A stretch of DNA of 64,000 bases from Methanofollis fontis. GTDB taxonomy: Archaea > Halobacteriota > Methanomicrobia > Methanomicrobiales > Methanofollaceae. The stretch's first letter is position 1; every line of letters starts with the position of its first letter. Shown here piece by piece: positions 15,785-24,649 of the stretch. The notes beneath the pieces are model-generated. The model ran no database searches, was not told the origin of the DNA, and saw nothing but the letters and a program-made list of their open reading frames with translations. Made by a program: the position numbers and the translations under genes. The stretch lies in the NCBI RefSeq assembly GCF_004297185.1, contig NZ_PGCL01000001.1, forward strand, positions 248,001 to 312,000, in the 5' to 3' direction.

Positions 15785-16648
15785 GTGCCGGGGGGAGAAG
15801 AAGGTTTAACGGGGGTGACCACCAGAGTCTGGACTCGCGTGAGAGGGAGGAGAGGGGTTCCGGTGGTGCTGGTCCATGGCTGGCGGAGCCATCCGGGGAT
15901 CTGGAAGCCGATGATGATGGCGCTCGATCGGGAGGGATACCGCTCGTTCGCCTTCGATCACTCCGGGATGGGCGATGAGGGGCCGGACGAGATCGCACGG
16001 GCGTTGCAGGAGTACATCAGAACGGTGCGGGATGAGATCGGGTATTCCGGACCGGTGGACCTGGTCTGCCACTCGATGGGGGCATGCATCGCACGCTACC
16101 TGCTCGAGGTGATCGACGGCGGGCGGCGGGCTGAGCGGGTGAGGAGGCTGATCGCCCTCGGTCCGCCGAACAACGGCTCTGCCATGGCCGAAATCTTCCA
16201 CGACCCCGTCCATGGCCCCGAGATCCTGCAACGGCTTGCCGGGGTCTTCGTGCCGCGCCGCTACGACCCCCTGGAGGACGTGATCGTCCAGGCCTTCAGG
16301 CCGGGCAGCCCCTTCCTCGCCCGCCTGGCCGCGGCAGGGCAGCGGGAGGGGACCGACTACCGCCTGATCCTGACCGAGAACCGGACAGGGGACCCGGCGT
16401 TCTTCCCCTTCTTTGACGGGAAGACCTGGGAGCGGGGGGCGGACGGGGCGTGGCGGACCACCCATGCTGGCGACGGCATCGTCCCTCACGCCGATTCAGT
16501 GATCCCGGGCGCGGGAGTAGAGGTGCTCGCACCGGACCCCGGGAGCGGTGGCGACCCCTCGGCCTACTGCCATCTCCGCCTGCCGCAGAACCCGGAGGTG
16601 ATCGGGCGGGTGCTCGCCCGTCTCGCCGTTCCGCCGCCCGGGGATTGA
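15785..16648 (+). CDS. Alpha/beta-hydrolase, lipase-like
   Basis: A 287-residue cytosolic hydrolase with VVLVHGWRSHPGIW (oxyanion-hole region), the nucleophile elbow VCHSMGACIARYLL with Ser at ~98, and ALGPPNNGSAMAE typical of lipase/triacylglycerol-lipase-like folds. A likely acid and the His near the C-terminus (for example THAGDGIVPHADSV) complete the triad. No signal peptide is present, so an intracellular ester or lipid substrate is likely. Start: GTG 15785 is used, with AAGGTTGTGA upstream; GTG 15815 is almost equally possible and would remove ten residues that precede the fold. Confidence 0.85.
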   Translation: MPGGEEGLTGVTTRVWTRVRGRRGVPVVLVHGWRSHPGIWKPMMMALDREGYRSFAFDHSGMGDEGPDEIARALQEYIRTVRDEIGYSGPVDLVCHSMGACIARYLLEVIDGGRRAERVRRLIALGPPNNGSAMAEIFHDPVHGPEILQRLAGVFVPRRYDPLEDVIVQAFRPGSPFLARLAAAGQREGTDYRLILTENRTGDPAFFPFFDGKTWERGADGAWRTTHAGDGIVPHADSVIPGAGVEVLAPDPGSGGDPSAYCHLRLPQNPEVIGRVLARLAVPPPGD

Positions 16649-16653
16649 ATGGT

Positions 16654-16917
16654 TCAGTCCCGCTCGATCTCGCCGCCGGCCTCCCGGATCGTCGTCTCGA
16701 TCTGCTCCAGCAGCCGGGCATTGTGGGTGGCATAGTCCAGCATCGGGAAGCCGCCGACAAGGGGGATGGGCTTGAAGATCGCAAGCGGGGCGACGCCGTT
16801 CCTCTCCGGGCTCTCGTTGGGGGCGATGATGGCAGTCGTGCCATCCGCCCAGACAGCCAGGTTCCCGTAGCCTTGGGCGTCCCAGATTTTTGTGATGATC
16901 TCGCGTGTGTTCAGCAT
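16654..16917 (-). CDS. Conserved small protein of unknown function
   Basis: An 87-residue protein starting MLNTREIITKIWDAQGYGNLAV, with a likely beta-strand core (WADGTTAIIAP) and a C-terminal amphipathic helix (NARLLEQIETTIREAGGEIE). ATG 16917 has GGAG 4 nt upstream. No Cys or metal motif and no signal peptide. It sits between the lipase-like gene (convergent, 5 nt apart) and a divergent Fe-S protein gene. I do not recognise a family. Confidence 0.7.
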   Translation of the reverse strand: MLNTREIITKIWDAQGYGNLAVWADGTTAIIAPNESPERNGVAPLAIFKPIPLVGGFPMLDYATHNARLLEQIETTIREAGGEIERD

Positions 16918-17004
16918 GATACTCCAAGAAGAGAAGAGGCACGATGGGGTTATCAACCTTCTGAATCCGGGAAAGTTCTTGCCGGCCGCCGCCCCATATC
17001 TGCC

Positions 17005-17703
17005 ATGGATGACCTCACCACCCGGATCCGGGGACATCTCCTGGAGAACGGCGCCTCTGTCGCCGGGATCGCCGACCTCTCTCCTCCGGGGCTGAGTCCG
17101 GAGCTCGAACTCCGGCGGGCGGTGGTATGGGGGATCGCCCTGGACCCCGCGGTCGTGCGGGGGCTTGCGGCGGGGCCGTCTGAGGACTACGGCCGCGAGT
17201 ATTCCGCCGTCAACAGACGGCTTGCGGCGCTGGTTCCGGGCGTGGCGGACCTCATCTCGGGGGCGGGCTTTCGGGCCACGGCCGTCGACCCCACCACGGC
17301 GGCATTTGACATGGCCACCCTCTCGGCCGGTTTCCAGCACAAGACCGCCGCCACGCGGGCCGGGCTCGGCTGGGTGGGGAAGTGCGCCCTGCTCGTCACC
17401 CGCCGCTACGGATCGGCCGTCCGTTTTGCATCGGTGCTCACCGACGCCCCCCTGACCGCCGACACGCCGATCGAGCGCTCCTCGTGCGGCCCGTGCGAGG
17501 GCTGCCGGACCGCCTGCCCGGCCTCGGCCGTCTCGGGGCTGGAGTGGCGGCCCGGGCTGGAGCGGGACGCCTTCTGGGACAGCCGGGCATGCCATGCCCA
17601 TTGCCGGCAGGTCGCCGACGAACTCGGCCTCGAGCACCCCATGTGCGGGGCCTGCATCGTCGCCTGCCCCTGGACGCAGCGATATCTTGCGAGAGAAGAG
17701 TAG
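17005..17703 (+). CDS. 4Fe-4S protein (epoxyqueuosine reductase-like, short form)
   Basis: A 232-residue relative of the protein at 10711-11520: the N-terminal cobalamin-binding-like domain ends in KTAATRAGLGWVGKCALLVT, followed by the clusters CGPCEGCRTACP and CGACIVACPWTQRYL near the C-terminus. Compared with QueG (~370 residues) it lacks the C-terminal HEAT-repeat extension. It is therefore probably a Fe-S electron-transfer or reductase enzyme of unknown substrate. ATG 17005 is the first good start and is preceded by a promoter-like AT-rich stretch. Convergent with the DUF169 gene, 8 nt apart. Confidence 0.8.
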   Translation: MDDLTTRIRGHLLENGASVAGIADLSPPGLSPELELRRAVVWGIALDPAVVRGLAAGPSEDYGREYSAVNRRLAALVPGVADLISGAGFRATAVDPTTAAFDMATLSAGFQHKTAATRAGLGWVGKCALLVTRRYGSAVRFASVLTDAPLTADTPIERSSCGPCEGCRTACPASAVSGLEWRPGLERDAFWDSRACHAHCRQVADELGLEHPMCGACIVACPWTQRYLAREE

Positions 17704-17711
17704 GGGGCCCT

Positions 17712-18479
17712 TCACCCCCGCCGTTCCGGGAAGGCCACCCTCGGCCGCCTGAGCACAAAGGAGGCCTCCAGGTTCTCTGCCATCCGCCGCGCCACACCGA
17801 TCGGGATGCCAATGCCCAGAACGTCCGCAGGAAGGGCGTAATTCACCGTGGGGTCGGTGGGGCCGAGGAAGGCGGTCTCCGCCGGGGCGCCGGCCGTCAT
17901 TCCGGCAGGATAGGAGACGAAGGTCGCACACGCCGGCCCCCAGGGGGCGATCACCGGCGAGAAGGGGTCGGGGCGATCGAAGTGGACGAGGGCGGCGATG
18001 TTTCGGACGGCCTCGGCGGTGCCGAGGAGACAGAGCGAACGGACGGCGGCATCGTCTGTCACCTCACGGCAGGGGCGGAGGAGCAGGTAGCGCCCCGGCG
18101 GGCTGACCGGTCCTGCCCGTGCAAAACAGGCATCGACAAGGTCGGGATCCGCCTTCAGGTATTCGGCCGCCCCGCCTCGCACATCGGCCCGCCCGGTAGA
18201 GACAAACCAGCGGATCTCATCGGAACGCTCCACAAGCCCCATGTGGGCAAGCCCCCCGGGGCAGCAGCCCCGGTCCGCATCCCCGCCAAGATAGAGCCCA
18301 TCTGCCCCCGTTGCCCCGGAGGCCAGGCGGTAGAGGGAGACGGCGATGCAGCGGTGGACCGAGGGGAGGGGGACGGCGCCCTCCGGCACCTCATCGACAC
18401 CGCAGACGGCAATCGGGAGGGTTGAAAGCCCAAAAGCGGCGGAAAGCCGCTCACCAATCTCTGAAACTCCGGACATCAT
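17712..18479 (-). CDS. DUF169-family protein
   Basis: A 255-residue protein of the DUF169 family (COG2043), widespread in methanogens and anaerobes, function unknown. Hallmarks visible are ADRGCCPGGLAHMGL with paired Cys, the motif FVSTGRADVRGGAAEYL, PPGRYLLLRPCREV and the C-terminal GIGIPIGVARRMAENLE. Two conserved cysteines suggest a redox or metal function. ATG 18479 follows GAGAGGTCG; ATG 18476 is adjacent. Transcribed divergently from the PHP gene with 121 nt between. Confidence 0.85.
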   Translation of the reverse strand: MMSGVSEIGERLSAAFGLSTLPIAVCGVDEVPEGAVPLPSVHRCIAVSLYRLASGATGADGLYLGGDADRGCCPGGLAHMGLVERSDEIRWFVSTGRADVRGGAAEYLKADPDLVDACFARAGPVSPPGRYLLLRPCREVTDDAAVRSLCLLGTAEAVRNIAALVHFDRPDPFSPVIAPWGPACATFVSYPAGMTAGAPAETAFLGPTDPTVNYALPADVLGIGIPIGVARRMAENLEASFVLRRPRVAFPERRG

Positions 18480-18600
18480 CGACCTCTCAGAGGGAGATGG
18501 GTCGGTCCCGCCCATAAGCCCTCCGCCGGCGGTGCCGCATATGATACCCTTTTGCTCCCTGAACACCCATCCCCCTCTGTCAACTCCAAGGAGCGAGCAT

Positions 18601-19473
18601 ATGCCAGACGACGCCACCCTCCCCCCTATTGCGTTCAGACGCCCGGACGCCGCCGGGATCAGGCGGTGCGGACTGCTGCCGGCCGACCTGCACGTCCACA
18701 CCCGCCACTCCGACTCATGGACGCGGGTGAGCGACGCCCTGCGGCTGGCAAGACAGCGGGGGATCGGGCTCGCCATCACCGATCACAACCAGATCGGCGG
18801 GGCCCTGGAGGCCGAACGGGCCGGCATGGGGGTGCCGCTCATCCCGGGGATCGAGGTGAGCGCCGCCGACGGCCCGCATATCCTTCTCTACTTCTCCTCC
18901 ACCAACGACCTCCGGGAGTTTTACCGGGCCCATATCGAACCACAGAAAGGCGAGGGCCCCTGCCTGGCCATCGGCCTGACCACCGCTGAAATTCTGGACG
19001 CCCGCGAGGGCTACCACTGCGTAGCGGTCGAGGCGCACCCCTGCGGCTACGCCTTCCTCAACCGCGGGGTGGAGCGCTGTATCGCCAGCGGGTGCGCCGA
19101 CCCCGGGATCTTCTCCCGGTTCGACGCCCTGGAGGTGATCTGCGGTGGTATGACCCGTTCCCACAACCTGAAGGCGGCGGCGCTCGCTCACCGCCACGCC
19201 CTGGGGCGGACGGGCGGGACGGACGCCCACCTCCTCCACGACATCGGGAATGTCGTCACGTGCGCACCGGCCGAAACGGCGGAGGAGTTCCTGGAGGCGA
19301 TCCGCTCCCGGGCGACGCGGGTGGTCGGACAGGAGAAAAATATCCTCGCCAGGGCGGCGACCGGCACCGCCGCCCTCCCCCACCACATCCCCTACGCCCT
19401 CCCTATCCTGAAGAGACGCTGCGAGGAGTGCGCCCCCCTCCTCGGGGCATACCTCCGCTCCCGCCTGAACTGA
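18601..19473 (+). CDS. PHP-domain metal-dependent phosphoesterase
   Basis: A 290-residue PHP-family hydrolase. The metal-binding motifs are in order: ADLHVHTRHSDSW near residue 28, the short AITDHNQIGG, EVSAADGPH, AVEAHPCGY and the C-terminal GRTGGTDAH. PHP enzymes bind up to three metals and hydrolyse phosphate esters such as nucleotide or sugar phosphates; the substrate here is not predictable. AAGGAG lies 8 nt before ATG 18601. The tail (CEECAPLLGAYL) holds a CxxC that may bind an extra metal. Converges on the cardiolipin synthase gene with 3 nt between. Confidence 0.88.
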   Translation: MPDDATLPPIAFRRPDAAGIRRCGLLPADLHVHTRHSDSWTRVSDALRLARQRGIGLAITDHNQIGGALEAERAGMGVPLIPGIEVSAADGPHILLYFSSTNDLREFYRAHIEPQKGEGPCLAIGLTTAEILDAREGYHCVAVEAHPCGYAFLNRGVERCIASGCADPGIFSRFDALEVICGGMTRSHNLKAAALAHRHALGRTGGTDAHLLHDIGNVVTCAPAETAEEFLEAIRSRATRVVGQEKNILARAATGTAALPHHIPYALPILKRRCEECAPLLGAYLRSRLN

Positions 19474-19476
19474 GGG

Positions 19477-20907
19477 TCACCCCAGGGGCGAGAAGAGTCG
19501 GGAGATCGATTCCTTGATCCGGATCCAGCGGGGGCGATCCGCGTATGCCTTCGGCGTGATCTCAGTGCAGTGCGCCAGGTCGCCCTCAAAACGCCGGCGC
19601 AGGTCGCCTGCCACGGCCGTATCATAGAAGAAGGCGTTCGCCTCGAAGTTCAGCCGGAAGCTCCGCACGTCCCAGTTGGCGCTCCCCACCGATCCGGCGG
19701 TGCCGTCGACCACGATCGTCTTGGCGTGGATGAAGCCGTTGTCATAGGTGTAGACCCGCACCCCGGCGTCGAGGAGGTCGGCGGCAAAGGAGAGGCTGGC
19801 CCAGTAGACGAAGGGGTGGTCGGGTTTGCAGGGGATCATCACCCGCACGTCCACGCCAGAGAGGGCGGCCAGCCTGAGGGCGTCGGTGACGCTCTCGTCC
19901 GGGATGAAGTACGGGCTCTGGAGATAGACCGATTCGCGGGCCGAGGTGATCAGCTTCAGGTAGCCCTCCTTGATCGGGTTCCAGCGGGTGTCCGGGCCGC
20001 CAGCGACGATCTGGATCGGTGTGCCCCCCTCCCCGTGCATCTCCGGGAAATAGGCCTGATTGAATTCCGGGTACTCGCCGGTCGTGAAGTTCCAATCCAG
20101 GCAGAAGCGGAGCTGCAGCAGGTTCACCGCCTGCCCGCGGATCTGCAGGGCGGTGTCCCGCCAGTAACCGAGGGGACCGGTGCCCAGGTACTCGTCCCCG
20201 ATGTTGAAGCCGCCGATGAAGCCAACGGTGCCGTCGATGACGGCGATCTTCCGGTGGTTGCGGTAGTTCACCCGCACATACGAGGGGAAAAAGACCCCGA
20301 TCCGCCCGCCGGCATCGGTGAGTTCGTGAAAGGCCTTTTCCGATCCCCCACCGGCGCGGGTGCCCATGGCGTCGAAGAGGAGGCGGACCTCGACGCCCTC
20401 CCTGGCCTTCTCTGCGAGGGCGGCGATGATCTCCCTCCCGAGGGCGTCGTTGTTGATGATGAAATATTCCAGGTGGATGTGGTGGCGGGCCGAGCGGATC
20501 GCCTCGAAGAGGGCATCGAACTTCTCCCGCCCGTCGGTGCAGATGCTCACCTGATTGCCCTGGGTGAGGAGGGCGCGGTTGTTCCTGAGCAGGGTGAAGA
20601 TGGTGCTGCGGTAGGCCTCGGCTGCGGGGGTGGAGAGGCGGTAGCGGCCGTCCACCATGGAGCGGTGCTGCTCCTCGAAGTATTTCCAGAGCGCCAGGTC
20701 GTCCTTCTCCTTGAGGGTGAACAACCGCTGCCTGGTGTAGTTCTGACCGAAGATCAGGTAGAGGGCAAACCCGATGGGCGGCAGGAAGACCAGCACCATC
20801 AGCCAGGCCATGGCGGCCGTGGGGTTCCTGCGCTCGAAGAAGACGACGACGATGGCGAAGAGGATGTTGAAGAGGAAGATCAGGTTCAGGATCAGGGAGA
20901 TATCCAC
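19477..20907 (-). CDS. cls: Cardiolipin synthase (phospholipase D family)
   Basis: A 476-residue enzyme with two N-terminal helices (LILNLIFLFNILFAIVV and WLMVLVFLPPIGFALYL), then two phospholipase-D catalytic domains with HKD motifs: HRKIAVIDGTVGFIGGFN at ~225 and HAKTIVVDGTAGSVGSANWD near ~405. It condenses two glycerophospholipids to a dimeric, cardiolipin-type archaeal lipid. A homologue from Methanospirillum hungatei was shown to make archaeal and bacterial cardiolipins. GTG 20907 is chosen: GGGGGTGATCC precedes it directly, and it opens the first helix; the longer reading adds unnatural residues. Confidence 0.92.
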   Translation of the reverse strand: MDISLILNLIFLFNILFAIVVVFFERRNPTAAMAWLMVLVFLPPIGFALYLIFGQNYTRQRLFTLKEKDDLALWKYFEEQHRSMVDGRYRLSTPAAEAYRSTIFTLLRNNRALLTQGNQVSICTDGREKFDALFEAIRSARHHIHLEYFIINNDALGREIIAALAEKAREGVEVRLLFDAMGTRAGGGSEKAFHELTDAGGRIGVFFPSYVRVNYRNHRKIAVIDGTVGFIGGFNIGDEYLGTGPLGYWRDTALQIRGQAVNLLQLRFCLDWNFTTGEYPEFNQAYFPEMHGEGGTPIQIVAGGPDTRWNPIKEGYLKLITSARESVYLQSPYFIPDESVTDALRLAALSGVDVRVMIPCKPDHPFVYWASLSFAADLLDAGVRVYTYDNGFIHAKTIVVDGTAGSVGSANWDVRSFRLNFEANAFFYDTAVAGDLRRRFEGDLAHCTEITPKAYADRPRWIRIKESISRLFSPLG

Positions 20908-20940
20908 GGGATCACCCCCTGCCTGCCGGGCCGAAAACAC

Positions 20941-21398
20941 CCGGATTTGAGATATTCTGCAGCATTACATCTATTCTGCCGGTCTGCGGCGCCGCATAAA
21001 CCCCCTCAGGCATCTCCCTTCTCCGCCGTCCCCATACCGGGGACAGAGAGGATATCTTCGGCAAGGCATTAATGATTATTGCCGTCCGGCCCGAAAGCAC
21101 ACGATTCCAGGCCTTCTGTTCACGGACGGCGACCCCGACGTGCTCGTCATGGTGCTCGTGGTGGCCCTGACCGGGCTTGTGATCCTGATGGTCGTCGGCG
21201 GGGAACCGGGGAGGAGGCAGGAGGAGGACCGCCACCACGAAGGGAGTGGATGAAGCATGACAGAACCATTCGGACAGAAGATGGCCGCCCCCCCACAAAC
21301 CGTCCCGTGGCCTCAGTGTCGATAACAAGCGCCGTGCCGTCAGGCAGGGATGAGGCGGGCATCGTCACCGGGAATCTGGAGGGGAAGGGGATACACCC
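20941..21398. other. 458-nt intergenic region; one weak small ORF
   Basis: Between two minus-strand genes. The only reading worth mention is a 37-codon plus-strand frame (GTG 21140 to TGA 21253) that encodes a single hydrophobic helix (MVLVVALTGLVILMVVGG) and a charged tail, but it has no ribosome-binding site. AT-rich bases at 21068-21080 look like a promoter element. The remaining frames look non-coding. Confidence 0.35.
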
Positions 21399-22313
21399 TC
21401 AATAATTCCTCACAATAATCTCGTTGATCTCCCCCCGCCCCCCCGCGTCCGAGTTGATCATCCGGCGAGCCGGCACCCGCTCGATCCGAAAACCCGCATA
21501 GATCTCGTCGAAAAAATTGTCGGCCGGGTCGATGTTGCGGGGGTCGGAGTTGGAGAGCATCAGCTTCGCCCCCCGGGAATCACACCTGGCAAAGAAGGCG
21601 GCGAGGCGGCGCTGCTCGGCATCCCCGAAGGCGTTCCGGGAGTACTGGGTGAAGGAGGCGGTCCGGCTCAGAGGGCGGTAGGGCGGGTCGAAGTAGACAA
21701 AGGTCCCCGCCCCGACGTACCGCCCGGCCCTGGAGAAATCGCCCAGGTGGATGCGGGTGTTCTGGAGGCGCTCGGCATCGGCCCGCAGCACCTCCGGGTA
21801 GAGGATCGTCGGGTTTGCGTAAGTGCCGAAGGGCACATTGAACCCCCCCTTCGAGTTCACCCGGAAGAGGCCGTTGAAGCAGGTGCGGTTCAGGAAGAGC
21901 AACTGCGCCGCCCGCGGCACCCAGGCCCGGCTGTAGCGGCGGAAGTTCATCCCGGCCCGCCCCCGGTTGAACTCCTCCCTGACCGCATAGTAGAGGGCCT
22001 TTCTCTCCCCCTCATCGCCGTCCAGGTACTCCCCGGCCAGGGCGGAGAGGGCGTCGATGAGGCCATCCACGTCCCGCTGCACCACGGTGTAGGCGAGCAC
22101 CAGCTCCTCGTTGGCGTCGAAGATATGGCACTCCTCGAAGGGGAAGAGGCCGGAAAAATGGAAGTAGACCGCCCCGCCGCCGACAAACGGCTCCACGAAC
22201 CGGGTAATCTTCCCGTCCCCCAGTTCGGGGGGGATGCGTTCGGTGAAGGCGTCCAGCAACTGGGTCTTCCCGCCCGCCCACTTCAGGAACGGACGTGCAC
22301 GGCATTGCGGCAT
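21399..22313 (-). CDS. DNA adenine methylase (Dam, GATC-type)
   Basis: A 304-residue class D12 N6-adenine methyltransferase. Motif I is FLKWAGGKTQLL at residues ~9-20, followed by VEPFVGGGAVYFHF, ANEELVLAYTVVQ, LFLNRTCFNGLFRVNSKGGFN and the catalytic VYFDPPYRPL near residue 215. These match Dam/DpnM enzymes that methylate GATC. No restriction endonuclease is beside it, so it is a solitary methylase; such enzymes mark DNA for repair or regulation. GATC is abundant in the window. The gene precedes the glycosyltransferase operon on the same strand but ~60 nt away. Confidence 0.92.
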   Translation of the reverse strand: MPQCRARPFLKWAGGKTQLLDAFTERIPPELGDGKITRFVEPFVGGGAVYFHFSGLFPFEECHIFDANEELVLAYTVVQRDVDGLIDALSALAGEYLDGDEGERKALYYAVREEFNRGRAGMNFRRYSRAWVPRAAQLLFLNRTCFNGLFRVNSKGGFNVPFGTYANPTILYPEVLRADAERLQNTRIHLGDFSRAGRYVGAGTFVYFDPPYRPLSRTASFTQYSRNAFGDAEQRRLAAFFARCDSRGAKLMLSNSDPRNIDPADNFFDEIYAGFRIERVPARRMINSDAGGRGEINEIIVRNY

Positions 22314-22375
22314 GGTGGGGCTCTCCTGGAGGAGTATGGGGGGGCAGGGAATTTAGGCATGCTGGATGGGGCCTT

Positions 22376-23158
22376 TCACGGCAGCCTCAGCCCCGCAGCG
22401 CCGATCCATTGCCGGAGGTCATCGATCCGCTGCCGGATCTCCGCCTGGGGGAGGCGGGGGGCAGGGCGACGGTAGTGGAGCAGCGCCCGCTCGTCCCGGC
22501 CCAGGTGGTAGTGGCAATAGCCCCGCAGGTAGGTCACCGCATAGCCAAGCACCCCGGTCATCCGGCGGGCCGAGGTGACCACCGCGATATGGGGGTCATA
22601 GCAGCACCGCTCCCCCTGCAGGCGGAGGGAAAGGTCATAGTCCTCCAGGATCGAGATCTCCCGGTGCCCCCCAGAACGCTCATAGGCCTCCCGCCGCACC
22701 GCACAATTCGAGCCGATGAGCCAGTAGAAGCCAAAGGGGTGGAGCAGGCGGTAATACCCCCGCCAGAGGCGGGTGACGCACGAGCAGAGGGTGGGGCGGG
22801 AGAAGCGCACCGGCCCGGTGCAGACGGCATAGCCGCGGACAGTGCAGGCGGCATGGATCCGCTCCAGCCAGTCCGGGGGGCAGCGGGTGTCCGCATCGGT
22901 GAAGACCAGGATCCGCCCCTCCGCCGCCTCCGCCCCGTCCCGGCGGGCACCCCCGATCCCGGAGCGACGCTGCACGAAGACCCGGTCGGCCATGGCGGCC
23001 GCTACCCGCCGGGTGCCGTCGGTCGAGCCCCCGTCCACAACGATGATCTCGTACATCCCGCGGGGGAGGCTCTGGTTGGCGAGCGAGGCCAGACAGCCGG
23101 CGATCCTCTCCTCCTCGTCGAGCGCCGGGACGATCACCGAGATGGGCTTCACGGCCAC
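22376..23158 (-). CDS. Family 2 glycosyltransferase
   Basis: A 260-residue GT-A glycosyltransferase. It begins ISVIVPALDEEERIAGCL, has the nucleotide-binding VVDGGSTDGT, the metal-binding DADTRCPPDW (DxD) and ILEDYDLSLRLQG near the acceptor site. A hydrophobic stretch (HPFGFYWLIGSN) may dock on the membrane. It overlaps the ubiA-like gene upstream by 10 nt and is the last gene of a tetR-ubiA-GT operon, so it may glycosylate the prenylated lipid made by the UbiA-like enzyme (inference). Confidence 0.88.
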   Translation of the reverse strand: MAVKPISVIVPALDEEERIAGCLASLANQSLPRGMYEIIVVDGGSTDGTRRVAAAMADRVFVQRRSGIGGARRDGAEAAEGRILVFTDADTRCPPDWLERIHAACTVRGYAVCTGPVRFSRPTLCSCVTRLWRGYYRLLHPFGFYWLIGSNCAVRREAYERSGGHREISILEDYDLSLRLQGERCCYDPHIAVVTSARRMTGVLGYAVTYLRGYCHYHLGRDERALLHYRRPAPRLPQAEIRQRIDDLRQWIGAAGLRLP

Positions 23159-23967
23159 GACCCCCGGGAGCCAGGCGAACGCACCTGAGGGAGCAATCGG
23201 CGCAGCCCCCAGACCGGGTAGAGGACCAGGAAGGCGAACGTCGCCGCATGCACCGGCAGAGGGAGGGGGAAGAGAGCGGCGGCCGCCTCCAGCGCCGCCA
23301 CCGAGAGGGCAACCAGGAAGGCGACGGCGTACACCCCGCCCATCCGCCCGATCCCGACCACCGTCGTCGGTGTGGTGCCGGCGTCCTGCTCATAATCCAG
23401 CACCTCGTGGACGACCAGGGCCTCGCAGCAGACCAGGGTGGCGATGAGGGCGCCGGCGGTCGGCAGGGAGAGGAGGGGGGGAACCGCACCCCCCGCCAGG
23501 GTATAACCCGCATAAAAGGGCAGCCCACCGAACATCAGCCCGTGGCAGAGGATATCGACGCCGAAACGGTCCTTGAGGCGGAGGGGCCGGACCGAGTAGG
23601 CAGTCAGGGCGGCGAGGCTCGCCAGGGTGAACACCCAGCCGGCGGGCGTCATGAACAGGGCCAGGGCCAGGGGGAGGGCGGCGAGCAGGGCGCAGAAGAG
23701 CCACGCCTCACGCCGCCCGAGCGTGCCGTCCGCACAGGGGTTCGTCCCGGCCGCCATCTTCCCGGCATGGCGGCGGTCGATCGCCGCATCGGCCAGGTTG
23801 TTGACGGCAAAGCCGTAGGCCGTCACCAGGACAAAGATCACGAACACGGGGAGGAGGCGGGGGGAGAGGCCGGCGGCGCAGAGGGCGCCGACCAGGGGGA
23901 AGAGGGGATAGAAGCGGATCCAGTCCCCGGTCCTGAGCATGCGGCGGTAGCCGTCGAGGGGGGCCAT
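23149..23967 (-). CDS. UbiA-family prenyltransferase
   Basis: A 272-residue membrane prenyltransferase with eight or nine helices. The first aspartate-rich site is in NNLADAAIDRRHAGK (N-xxx-D-xxx-D) and the second in HEVLDYEQDAGTT. Both bind Mg-diphosphate of the prenyl donor. Members include DGGGP synthase, menaquinone and heme-side enzymes; the divergent sequence and the glycosyltransferase neighbour fit an accessory lipid or pigment pathway rather than the main DGGGP synthase. ATG 23967 follows GGAGTGA by 7 nt. It is only 7 nt downstream of the tetR gene. Confidence 0.88.
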   Translation of the reverse strand: MAPLDGYRRMLRTGDWIRFYPLFPLVGALCAAGLSPRLLPVFVIFVLVTAYGFAVNNLADAAIDRRHAGKMAAGTNPCADGTLGRREAWLFCALLAALPLALALFMTPAGWVFTLASLAALTAYSVRPLRLKDRFGVDILCHGLMFGGLPFYAGYTLAGGAVPPLLSLPTAGALIATLVCCEALVVHEVLDYEQDAGTTPTTVVGIGRMGGVYAVAFLVALSVAALEAAAALFPLPLPVHAATFAFLVLYPVWGLRRLLPQVRSPGSRGSWP

Positions 23968-23974
23968 GGTCTGC

Positions 23975-24562
23975 TCACTCCCGGCCCGCAACGAGCCCGG
24001 ACCACATCATGCGCACCGCCTGATCGATGACCACCTCGATCTCCTCCTGCAGCCCGCCCAGGGCGTGGAGGTGGACGAGCATGAAGTTCGGGTACCAGAA
24101 ATGGGCCAGGAACACCTCCCGCCCCACGCCGGGAAAGAGGCCGCGGGCCTTCGCCCGCCCGAAAAGATCATCGAGGCCAGGTATAGGGAGGAGGGCTCTT
24201 TTTCGGAGGTTTTCAACCGTCCCGGGCATCGTGAGCGCCTGCTCGAAGAGGAGACTCTGTTTCGGGTTGGCAAACATCCAGGCGAGCACCCGCCGCTTCA
24301 CCGCCCGGATCTGCTCGTCCACCGGCGTCCCGGGCCGGATCGCCCCCTGCACCTCGTCGGCAATCGAGCGCAGGACCGAGGCCTGGACCGTCTCGACCAG
24401 GTCCTCCTTGGTCCGGAAATAGCGGAAGAGCGTGCCTTCGGAGACGCCTGCCCGGCGCGAGATCTGCTGGGTCGGTGTGGCGTGCACCCCCTGGACGGCA
24501 AACAGGTCGAGGGCCGCCTCCAGAAGCGCCCTTCTCTTCTCCTCGGATAATGGTCGGCTCAT
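23975..24562 (-). CDS. TetR-family repressor
   Basis: A 195-residue regulator. The N-terminal helix-turn-helix is at ~10-55 (LLEAALDLFAVQGVHATPTQQISRRAGVSEGTLFRYFRTKEDL in outline: ALDLFAVQGV, TPTQQISRRA, GTLFRYF), followed by an all-helical ligand domain with hydrophobic residues suggesting a lipophilic ligand. It heads the operon with ubiA and the glycosyltransferase, and the inverted repeat at 24578-24597 just upstream is its likely operator, so it probably represses its own operon and perhaps the divergent HD gene. TetR proteins are uncommon in archaea and often acquired from bacteria. Confidence 0.9.
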   Translation of the reverse strand: MSRPLSEEKRRALLEAALDLFAVQGVHATPTQQISRRAGVSEGTLFRYFRTKEDLVETVQASVLRSIADEVQGAIRPGTPVDEQIRAVKRRVLAWMFANPKQSLLFEQALTMPGTVENLRKRALLPIPGLDDLFGRAKARGLFPGVGREVFLAHFWYPNFMLVHLHALGGLQEEIEVVIDQAVRMMWSGLVAGRE

Positions 24563-24577
24563 CTGATCTCAGAATAA

Positions 24578-24597
24578 ATGAGTGAGTGTTCACTCAT
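24578..24597. promoter_or_regulatory. Probable TetR operator
   Basis: Inverted repeat ATGAGTG-N6-CACTCAT, 16 nt upstream of the tetR start and overlapping the predicted promoter of the divergent HD gene (AATAAATG at ~24573-24580). The size and symmetry are normal for TetR sites. Confidence 0.6.
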
Positions 24598-24649
24598 CAA
24601 TCTTCCCCATACACGCACCCTTATCCCCTCCCGCCGGAAACCTCTGGAT

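Noticed and set aside
24578-24649. Upstream extension of the HD hydrolase from 24578
   Set aside because: It would run through the TetR operator and predicted promoter; the family fold starts at ATG 24650.
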